Shown here in pieces: positions 1 to 4,862 of a stretch of 5,364 nt of DNA. The notes beneath the pieces were generated by a model. That model saw only the letters and a list, made by a program, of their open reading frames with translations. It ran no database searches and was not told the DNA's origin. Positions within the stretch are counted from its first letter, which is position 1. Each line of letters begins with the position of its first letter. The position numbers and the translations under genes were made by a program. The stretch is taken from NCBI GenBank assembly GCA_020432595.1, contig JAGQGA010000404.1, positions 1-5,364 of the forward strand, written 5' to 3'. The stretch comes from Anaerolineales bacterium (GTDB taxonomy: Bacteria; Chloroflexota; Anaerolineae; Promineifilales; Promineifilaceae).

Positions 1-614
1 CACGGTTGCCCCGGTGGGCTGTTCACCCCAGCCTTAACAAAAAGCTCCGTACTGATACCCGCAGGGTAAATGCCCGTCACTTTGATGCCGCTGCCAGCCA
101 CTTCCAGCTTAAGCGAATCCGTAAAACCCCGCGCTCCATATTTGCTCGCCGTATAAATTGACCACCCGCCGTTTGGCTCAACCCCCGCATTAGAAATCAC
201 ATTCACAATGTGTCCCGATGCTTGTGGTAGCATCAATTTGAGAGCCGCCTGTGCCACAAAAATAACGCCCACCAAATTGGTGTTAATCGTGCGAACAATA
301 TCCTCTGCGGAGGCCAGCGCCGTTTTCCCAGAATGCCAAACCCCCGCATTGTTAATGACCAGATCAACCTTCTCTGCTTGGGCATGAATCTGTTCAAAGC
401 AGGCCGCAACGTTTTCCGCCGAGGTGACATCACAAACGGCATACGCGCCCATGCCACCCTTGGCCGCTATATCGGCCACCACTTGCTGCAATTTCGCTTC
501 ATTTCTTGCCAAAAGCCACACAAAATAGCCTCTGGCTGCCAGCATCTGGGCCAGAACCTCACCTAAGCCATCGCTGGCTCCCGTGATGACCGCCACCTTA
601 GTTTGAACACCCAT
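1..614 (-). CDS. SDR-family NAD(P)-dependent oxidoreductase, C-terminus cut off by window
   Basis: This is a classical short-chain dehydrogenase/reductase, a cytosolic Rossmann-fold enzyme that oxidises or reduces alcohol/carbonyl substrates with NAD(P)(H). Reading the minus strand from the ATG at 614-612 gives 204 residues with no stop before the left edge, so the last part (usually about 40-60 residues) is missing. The order of motifs is complete: TGASDGLG cofactor loop (residues 11-18), CDV (61-63), NNAG (about 89-92), N113 of the NTNLVG helix, catalytic S141, Y154-T-A-S-K158, and the PAGIST turn after it (184-189). The S-Y spacing of 13 and the YxxxK motif are typical of active classical SDRs. 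The Ala-Arg-Asn after the second strand hints at NADP(H) preference (inference). An ATG lies 6 bp further upstream (620-618), but only the 614 start has a proper 7-nt spacing to the AAGGAG site. It is divergent from the deoxyribosyltransferase gene. The substrate cannot be told from sequence. Confidence 0.93.
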   Translation of the reverse strand, partial: MGVQTKVAVITGASDGLGEVLAQMLAARGYFVWLLARNEAKLQQVVADIAAKGGMGAYAVCDVTSAENVAACFEQIHAQAEKVDLVINNAGVWHSGKTALASAEDIVRTINTNLVGVIFVAQAALKLMLPQASGHIVNVISNAGVEPNGGWSIYTASKYGARGFTDSLKLEVAGSGIKVTGIYPAGISTELFVKAGVNSPPGQP

Positions 615-620
615 TGTCAT

Positions 621-628
621 ACTCCTTG
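621..628 (-). promoter_or_regulatory. Ribosome binding site of the SDR gene
   Basis: On the minus strand this reads CAAGGAGT. The GGAG core is 7 nt from the ATG at 614 but only 1 nt from the ATG at 620, so it decides in favour of the inner start. Confidence 0.75.
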
Positions 629-712
629 AAAGCAAAGTCTTGTTCTCGATTGGTTTTCGTTGATGGCAGATTGTTTTACCATCGAAAAAGTAATCAGGCT
701 ATTTTTATTCGT

Positions 713-749
713 AGTGCTGCGGCTGTCTCAAAAAGTGCTGTGGGCAGTC
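713..749. repeat. Imperfect direct repeat in the divergent intergenic region, 21-bp period
   Basis: AGTGCTGCGGCTGTC (713-727) is echoed by AGTGCTGTGGGCAGTC (734-749). The first 7 bases are identical and the rest is similar. The copies start 21 bp apart, about two helical turns, which would put two bound protein subunits on the same DNA face. It lies between two divergent genes, so an operator is possible. No known regulator motif is recognised, and chance cannot be excluded. Confidence 0.35.
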
Positions 750-780
750 ATTCGCAGCAACCATAAAGCCTTTGCCAATT

Positions 781-808
781 TTGCTGATACACTTGCCTAG
801 CTTAGAAT
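781..808 (+). promoter_or_regulatory. Weak candidate sigma-70-type promoter for the deoxyribosyltransferase gene
   Basis: TTGCTG (781-786), a 16-bp spacer and TAGAAT (803-808, five of six matches to TATAAT) lie about 40 bp before the start codon. The -35 element is poor, and the promoter consensus of this organism is unknown. It is listed because it is the best match in the leader of the plus-strand gene group. Confidence 0.25.
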
Positions 809-834
809 TGAAGGATGCACCCTAACGGAAGCAG

Positions 835-841
835 AAAGGAG
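835..841 (+). promoter_or_regulatory. Ribosome binding site of the deoxyribosyltransferase gene
   Basis: AAAGGAG ends 7 nt before the ATG at 849. A TTG at 846-848 is also in frame, but it is only 4 nt from the GGAG core, so ATG 849 is preferred. Confidence 0.8.
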
Positions 842-848
842 AAAATTG

Positions 849-1505
849 ATGAGCGAACCTTATACAATTTATTTTGCTGGCGACCTGTTCGACCACAAAC
901 ACCTAATTGGCAACGCCGTTTTGGCCGACTTTATTGAGCGGTTGTCAAACGGCCGTTACGCCTGCCGCGTTCCCCAAGATTTCGAGTTCGTCACCTCGCG
1001 TGGTGTGGACATTCGCAACATTGACCTCAAGGCCGTCATGGACTGCGATTTAGGGCTGTTCAACTTCGACGGCCCCGACCTAGATTCTGGCACAGTCGTC
1101 GAATTCATGTTCGCCAAAATGCTCGACATCCCCTCCGTCATCCTCCGCACCGACCTCCGCATATCTGGTGATGGCGACCGCGAAGATTGGAACCTCATGG
1201 CAACCCACTACCCCCGCACCAAAAACGTCAAAATCCGCGCTCTGGCCTGGTATCGTCAAGCTCAACAGCAAACCGACTCCCTCGCTACCCTCACCGATAT
1301 TTTCTACACCCGCATCGCCAGCGCCGTCATCTTCGCCCTCGACGACGTGCGCCAGCAGCCCCCTCTACCTAAACCCACCCCCATCACCCCCGACATCATC
1401 TACCAATGGGCCGTCCAATTCCCCGCCAGCGGCTTTGCTGAAGAGTGCGGGGAAGGTTTTGCTGAAAACGCGCTGGCTCGAAAACGAGCCAAAGGTTTAT
1501 TGTAA
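849..1505 (+). CDS. Nucleoside 2-deoxyribosyltransferase family protein
   Basis: The 218-residue protein belongs to the nucleoside 2-deoxyribosyltransferase family (Pfam PF05014 type), cytosolic enzymes that move a 2-deoxyribosyl group between nucleobases through a covalent glutamate intermediate, or hydrolyse N-glycosidic bonds in some members. The N-terminus has the strand motif IYFAGDLF with Y8. The key block FNFDGPDLDSGTVVEF follows at residues 71-86, with D79 and the probable nucleophile E85. D59, D79 and E85 have the same relative spacing as D72, D92 and E98 of the Lactobacillus leichmannii enzyme, as I recall it. The conserved core ends near residue 125 (WNLMATHYPRT). The protein is longer than the roughly 150-160 residues of the small family members. 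The extra C-terminal part contains a proline-rich stretch (about 171-180) and an 8-residue near-repeat (GFAEECGE/GFAENALA). It starts a plus-strand group with tenA and the kinase fusion, so nucleoside salvage or clean-up is likely. The exact substrate is unknown. Confidence 0.88.
   Translation: MSEPYTIYFAGDLFDHKHLIGNAVLADFIERLSNGRYACRVPQDFEFVTSRGVDIRNIDLKAVMDCDLGLFNFDGPDLDSGTVVEFMFAKMLDIPSVILRTDLRISGDGDREDWNLMATHYPRTKNVKIRALAWYRQAQQQTDSLATLTDIFYTRIASAVIFALDDVRQQPPLPKPTPITPDIIYQWAVQFPASGFAEECGEGFAENALARKRAKGLL
948..957. repeat. Palindromic decamer AACGGCCGTT, copy 1
   Basis: This perfect 10-bp palindrome lies inside the deoxyribosyltransferase gene, where it reads as codons AAC-GGC-CGT (Asn-Gly-Arg). 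It is one of five exact copies in the window. Confidence 0.8.
1474..1491 (+). other. Perfect 7-bp hairpin at the 3' end of the deoxyribosyltransferase gene
   Basis: TGGCTCG and CGAGCCA flank an AAAA loop, and the hairpin is followed by AAGGTTTATTG and the stop codon at 1503-1505. It could cause pausing, partial termination or mRNA end protection within the operon. The downstream tract is not a real U-run, so it is not called a terminator. Confidence 0.4.
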
Positions 1506-1511
1506 AAATAG

Positions 1512-1564
1512 TGCGTATTACGTATTGCGTAGCCTAGAAGGCTCTACGCAATATGTAATACGCA
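1512..1564. repeat. Heptamer-built inverted repeat (21-bp arms) between two genes
   Basis: The arms 1512-1532 and 1544-1564 are inverted repeats that pair along their whole length, with one G/T position (1522/1554) that would be a wobble pair in RNA. Both arms are built of 7-bp units: CGTATTA, CGTATTG, CGTA.. on the left and TACGCAA, TATGTAA, TACGCAA on the right. The 11-bp centre can fold further (CCT with AGG). The element fills most of the 76-bp gap between the deoxyribosyltransferase stop and the tenA start. It has no U-run, so it looks more like a dispersed intergenic repeat or an mRNA-processing hairpin than an intrinsic terminator. Confidence 0.8.
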
Positions 1565-1571
1565 ATACCTC

Positions 1572-1575
1572 GGAG
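1572..1575 (+). promoter_or_regulatory. Ribosome binding site that sets the tenA start
   Basis: GGAG lies 6 nt before the ATG at 1582 and outside the hairpin. The reading frame stays open upstream to 1168, but that part overlaps the deoxyribosyltransferase gene in another frame and lacks TenA similarity. Confidence 0.6.
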
Positions 1576-1581
1576 TCCCCC

Positions 1582-2259
1582 ATGTCATTTAGCCAACAAC
1601 TATTAGCCAAAGCCGAACCCTACATGCAATCCCAGGTCAAAAAGCCATTCTTGCAAGGCTTGATCAACGGCGATTTACCTGCCGCCGCCTTTCAATATTG
1701 GCTGCGTGTGGATTACCCCTACCTGCACAACTTCGTCAAAGTCTGCGCCCTCGGCATCCTCAAAGCCGATGACCCCCAAGATGTAGACGTGTTTCTGGGT
1801 CACATACACGGTATCCAAGACGAAATGCGCGACCACGAAAAACATGCCGCTGCCCAAGGCTTAACGCGGGATGATTTGCTCAACTACCCCATGGGGCCAT
1901 TGAAATACTCTTACACCCGCCACCAACTCGCCAGTGCCTATCACGGCTCATTAGGCGATGTGCAAGCCGCGATACTTGCCTGCCAATGGGGGTATGGTGA
2001 AGCCGTCCACCGCCTTTTGCAAACAAAAGCGATAGCACCAGACAACCCCTACAAAGAGTGGTTTGCCTTTCACGGCAACCCCGTCCATCGGGAAAATGCC
2101 AAAATGGCCTATGCCCTCATAGATCGGCAAGCAGCCCAAAGCACGGAACAGCAAATGGATCGCATGGCCGAGATTTTTATGACCAGTGTGCGCCACGAAA
2201 CAATGTTGTGGGACGAATATTACAACATGGCTCAGTGGGAACGGTATCCAGAACTATAA
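1582..2259 (+). CDS. TenA-family protein (thiaminase II / aminopyrimidine aminohydrolase-like)
   Basis: The 225-residue all-helical protein has the typical TenA length. TenA enzymes hydrolyse aminopyrimidine breakdown products of thiamine to hydroxymethylpyrimidine for thiamine salvage, and some cleave thiamine; they are cytosolic. Compared by memory with Bacillus subtilis TenA, D44 and Y47 of WLRVDYPYL, Y111 in YSYT, C134 in LACQWGYGE (the nucleophile position) and E206 in HETMLW are all in the expected places. One active-site tyrosine (Y163 in B. subtilis, in WIGTYGG) appears to be His164 here (WFAFHGN), so activity or substrate may differ. The start at 1582 follows a GGAG site. The stop codon is followed after one base by the ATG of the kinase fusion, which has no clear RBS, so the two are probably translationally coupled. 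No thi genes are visible nearby, and the neighbours suggest nucleoside salvage. Family membership is firm; the reaction is not. Confidence 0.88.
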   Translation: MSFSQQLLAKAEPYMQSQVKKPFLQGLINGDLPAAAFQYWLRVDYPYLHNFVKVCALGILKADDPQDVDVFLGHIHGIQDEMRDHEKHAAAQGLTRDDLLNYPMGPLKYSYTRHQLASAYHGSLGDVQAAILACQWGYGEAVHRLLQTKAIAPDNPYKEWFAFHGNPVHRENAKMAYALIDRQAAQSTEQQMDRMAEIFMTSVRHETMLWDEYYNMAQWERYPEL

Positions 2260-2260
2260 C

Positions 2261-4051
2261 ATGACAGATCTGCTCATCATCGGCGGCGCATCGCTTGATC
2301 TGCTGCATCTGGCCGATGGTTCATTTGAAAGTGCTGGTGGAGCAGGGCTGTACACCGCTCTTGCTGCCCATCGCTGTGGAGCCAGCGTTGCCTTACTCGC
2401 TCCGCGGCCTGAGCCATGCCCCCCACCCCTGCAACCTCTGGCCGACAGGCTGACCGCCTGGCATGGTTCCCCCGTTGCCCCAACCGATTTGCCCCACTTT
2501 GAGATCGCCTATCCCGAAGGGCGCACCGAATATCGCCAAGCAAAATTTGGTGTCATGCCCCAGCTTACACCTGACCTGCTGCCAGCCGACCTGAGCAGCT
2601 ATTCCCTCATCCACGTCACTCCCCTGGGCGACCCGGCGCGGCAGTTGGCCTTTTTGGAGGCGTGTCGCCAGCGTGGGGCACGGCAATTGGCGGCCGGGAC
2701 TAACTTCGTCTTTATCGAGCAACACGCGGCTATTATCCGGCAGGTCATGGCAACGGCCGATTATTTTTTTCTCAATCAACGGGAAGCCCTTGCCCTCTTT
2801 GGCACACTGGACAAGGCGCAGATCGCACCGGGCAAAGTTCTCTTCATTACCCTCGGTGACAAAGGGGTGATGGTTGTTCAGGGAGATTATGCCACCGTTA
2901 TTCCCACACAGGCGGTGGTGGCGGTTGACCCGACGGGGGCTGGTGACAGCTTCTGTGGGGCAACGCTGGCTCGATTGAGGCAAAAGCAGCACCCAATCAT
3001 GGCGGCACAGCAGGCCCTGCCTTTGGTAACCGAGATGGTTAGGCAGGTAGGGCCGGCCGCTTTGCTCTCCCATGAGCCAGTTCCGGCGATAGCTTTGGAT
3101 GGGCGGGTGCGGCTGAATGAAAGGCAGTTGGCACGGGTGGCAGAGGCTATTGCCCATTATCCGGGAACGACACCGCATGATTTTGTAACGGCCGTTCTTC
3201 CCCCCATCAACCATCCCGCCACCCTGGGCTACTTTTTCGCCGCCACCTTGCAACAGTTCAGCTTCTGGAGCATACAGGCTGGCGCGTATGATCGGCCTAT
3301 GTGGGCATCCATTAACGGTCAGCGGCACAAAGGCTCGGAATACCTGTGGGCGGCGTTTTGGCGGCAAGAATTAGCCAACCCAGGTTTTTGCACACCCCAG
3401 CAGCAAGCCGAGTTAAACCAAGACAAACTCATGCAGTTGATGCGCGACGATGCTGGCGCAAATCCATTACCCGCTCTCCCGCTCCACCTCAGCCAGGCGC
3501 AAGCCTATGGGCGCGACATGCTGGCACTACAACTGACCCCGCAAACCATCATAAACGAGGCGCAGGCTTCAGAACGGCCGTTGCAAACCTTTTTAGCGCG
3601 GCTGGATCAAATAGGTGGCTATAAAGAAGACCCACTGCGGAAGAAAAGTGCCCTGTTAGCGATCATTCTCAACCAACGGCCGGAAAAATTCCTGCCCTTT
3701 GCCGATGATGAAGATGTAACGCCTGTGCTAGATTACCACGCCATGCGTGCCTGCTTGCGGCTGGGGCTGGTTGAGATTGTGGATGAGCAGCTACAGGTAA
3801 AACTTGTGCGGCGGGAGCTGGTCACGCCCGACGAGGAATGGGCGGTGCGGCTGGCCTGCTATAGAGCCTATGAACAGCTTGTCGTTCGTTCTGGCAAGCG
3901 ATATGGGGCAGTTGGTTGGTTTCTCTTTAGCAGTATGCGCCGCTATTGCTTAGAGATGGAGGTGACGCTTTGTTCACAGTGCCATCTGGAAAAGGTGTGC
4001 GAGAAACAGCGGAAACTGTTTCAACCAGTCATACGGACGGTGTTCTATTAA
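2261..4051 (+). CDS. PfkB-type kinase fused to a queuosine-salvage (QNG1/DUF2419)-like domain with a four-cysteine cluster
   Basis: This 596-residue protein has two domains. Residues 1 to about 275 form a PfkB/ribokinase-family kinase, which phosphorylates sugars or nucleosides. It has GGAGLYTALAAHRCGA (26-41; the usual Asn of this glycine motif is absent), NQREA (172-176), TLGDKG (197-202) and VDPTGAGDSF (222-231) with catalytic base D229. Residues about 285-596 resemble the QNG1/DUF2419 family, HhH-glycosylase-like enzymes that release queuine from queuosine 5'-monophosphate. The match, made from memory of human QNG1, includes FSFWS (333-337), GSEYLWAAFWR (358-368), DPLRKKSALLA (457-467), VLDYHAMRACLRLGLV (489-504, with candidate catalytic D491) and the C-terminal IRTVFY. 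Unlike the human protein as I recall it, it carries C563, C571, C574 and C580, a C-x7-C-x2-C-x5-C pattern close to the Fe-S loop of endonuclease III. The ATG at 2261 is one base after the tenA stop; an in-frame ATG at 2186 would overlap tenA and adds nothing PfkB-like. The proposed kinase-then-glycosylase function is inference. Confidence 0.82.
   Translation: MTDLLIIGGASLDLLHLADGSFESAGGAGLYTALAAHRCGASVALLAPRPEPCPPPLQPLADRLTAWHGSPVAPTDLPHFEIAYPEGRTEYRQAKFGVMPQLTPDLLPADLSSYSLIHVTPLGDPARQLAFLEACRQRGARQLAAGTNFVFIEQHAAIIRQVMATADYFFLNQREALALFGTLDKAQIAPGKVLFITLGDKGVMVVQGDYATVIPTQAVVAVDPTGAGDSFCGATLARLRQKQHPIMAAQQALPLVTEMVRQVGPAALLSHEPVPAIALDGRVRLNERQLARVAEAIAHYPGTTPHDFVTAVLPPINHPATLGYFFAATLQQFSFWSIQAGAYDRPMWASINGQRHKGSEYLWAAFWRQELANPGFCTPQQQAELNQDKLMQLMRDDAGANPLPALPLHLSQAQAYGRDMLALQLTPQTIINEAQASERPLQTFLARLDQIGGYKEDPLRKKSALLAIILNQRPEKFLPFADDEDVTPVLDYHAMRACLRLGLVEIVDEQLQVKLVRRELVTPDEEWAVRLACYRAYEQLVVRSGKRYGAVGWFLFSSMRRYCLEMEVTLCSQCHLEKVCEKQRKLFQPVIRTVFY
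3187..3196. repeat. Palindromic decamer AACGGCCGTT, copy 2
   Basis: Exact copy within the kinase-fusion gene, read as (A)ACG-GCC-GTT (Thr-Ala-Val), a different frame from copy 1. Confidence 0.8.
3573..3582. repeat. Palindromic decamer AACGGCCGTT, copy 3
   Basis: Exact copy in the same gene, read in the third frame as GAA-CGG-CCG-TTG (Glu-Arg-Pro-Leu). Confidence 0.8.
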
Positions 4052-4078
4052 GGAATGGGGAAAGTAATATGTGTAGAG

Positions 4079-4105
4079 GAGTGGAGATTGGGCAAATCTC
4101 CACTC
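4079..4105. terminator. Stem-loop between convergent genes, possible bidirectional terminator
   Basis: An 11-bp perfect stem (4079-4089 with 4095-4105) closes a 5-nt loop (GGGCA). It sits 27 bp after the kinase-fusion stop and 12 bp beyond the stop of the convergent phosphorylase. Neither side has a proper U-run, so the mechanism may differ from classical intrinsic termination, but the position between converging genes fits a terminator. The 66-bp gap holds nothing else I can recognise. Confidence 0.55.
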
Positions 4106-4117
4106 TCCAAGATTGTT

Positions 4118-4858
4118 CTAAAATGATTCCCTGTCTCTGGCAATGAGCTTACGCAGGCCAAGAACGGCCGTTTCGCACAAATTCTCCAGCCCCGGATGCG
4201 CCGCATTAACAGCCACCATAATGCCGCCCGCCCGCTTCCGCAAAACGCTGCACAGCACAAACAATGCCGCCGCCTCCATCTCCGAACACATCACCCCCCC
4301 CACAACCCAGGCCTTCCAACGTGCTTTTAACTCATCGGCCAAAGGCATTCGGTCTGGCTCAATCTCCCCATAAAACGAATCTTTCGAGTGGGAAAGACCA
4401 ACATGATAGCCAATGCCCCGCTCCGCACAGGCCAGCCGCAGGCAATCCACCACATCCAGGTCAGCCACCGCCGGAAAAGCCATCGGCATATAGTGACTGG
4501 CCGTCCCTTCGTCGCGCACAGCTCCAGAGACAACAACTAAATCGCCATTGTTCATCGTGTCCGGCTGCATCAGGCCAGAGGTGCCGACACGAATAAAGGT
4601 ATCTGCGCCAATGCGGGCCAACTCTTCGACGGCGATGGCGGTGGAGGGGCCACCAATGCCGGTGGAGGTCACGGATACTTTGACACCATCCACCGTGCCT
4701 GTAAACGTGCGGTGTTCTCGATTGTGGGTTACTTCGTGTGCCTCATCGAAAAAAGAGGCAATCAGCGGCACTCGGCCAGGGTCGCCCGGCAGCAGCACGT
4801 AACGGCCAACATCGCCAGACCGCATATTGATGTGATATTGGAGGGGTTCTTCGTTCAT
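4118..4858 (-). CDS. Uridine-phosphorylase-type nucleoside phosphorylase
   Basis: This complete 246-residue protein belongs to the PNP/UDP phosphorylase family (NP-I), cytosolic enzymes that split nucleosides with phosphate into base and ribose 1-phosphate. It resembles E. coli Udp throughout: LPGDPGRV (23-30) and R90 in RVGTSG for phosphate, R47 in HNREH, the family signature STGIGGPSTAIAVEEL (65-80), AFPAVAD (127-133), SKDSFYG (158-164) and SEMEA (192-196) for the ribose site. The base-recognition loop reads GEIEPDRMP (164-172). Its paralogue has Gln in place of E165, which may change base preference. The ATG at 4858 has AAGGAA 7 nt upstream and follows the upstream phosphorylase stop by 4 bp, so the two form an operon. 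An 8-G run encodes part of VVGGV just before the active-site SEME. Family call is firm; 'uridine' as substrate is probable, not proven. Confidence 0.9.
   Translation of the reverse strand: MNEEPLQYHINMRSGDVGRYVLLPGDPGRVPLIASFFDEAHEVTHNREHRTFTGTVDGVKVSVTSTGIGGPSTAIAVEELARIGADTFIRVGTSGLMQPDTMNNGDLVVVSGAVRDEGTASHYMPMAFPAVADLDVVDCLRLACAERGIGYHVGLSHSKDSFYGEIEPDRMPLADELKARWKAWVVGGVMCSEMEAAALFVLCSVLRKRAGGIMVAVNAAHPGLENLCETAVLGLRKLIARDRESF
4163..4172. repeat. Palindromic decamer AACGGCCGTT, copy 4
   Basis: Exact copy in the codons for Thr-Ala-Val near the C-terminus of the downstream phosphorylase. The paralogue has the same decamer at the same place, so copies 4 and 5 may descend from one. Confidence 0.8.
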
Positions 4859-4862
4859 GAGT

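Noticed and set aside
662..683. GATGG...CCATC inverted repeat in the divergent intergenic region
   Set aside because: Arms of only 5 bp with a 12-bp spacer are expected by chance at this length.
615..848. Riboswitch or small RNA in the divergent region, for example a TPP element upstream of the tenA group
   Set aside because: I could not find conserved TPP-element motifs or a convincing multi-stem structure by eye. A covariance-model search would settle it.
1512..1564. Reading the intergenic inverted repeat as a CRISPR remnant or insertion-sequence end
   Set aside because: There are no spacers, no repeat-spacer alternation, no transposase and no target duplication. The structure is a single inverted repeat of heptamers.
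1168..1581. In-frame open stretch upstream of tenA that would lengthen the protein by 138 residues
   Set aside because: It overlaps the deoxyribosyltransferase gene in another frame, is rich in Pro/Ser from C-rich codons, shows no TenA similarity, and the ATG at 1582 has an RBS and gives normal family length.
2186..2260. Upstream ATG extending the kinase fusion by 25 residues
   Set aside because: It overlaps tenA codons, and the PfkB first strand (LLIIGGASLD) begins right after the ATG at 2261.
2393..3367. 324-codon open frame on the minus strand
   Set aside because: It is antisense to the kinase-fusion gene. The translation is rich in Arg/Gly/Pro without domains, while the plus strand carries clear PfkB motifs.
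2261..4051. Possibility that the two-domain protein is two genes joined by a sequencing error
   Set aside because: The frame is open and codon use is even across the junction near residue 280, and there is no start-plus-RBS at the beginning of the second domain.
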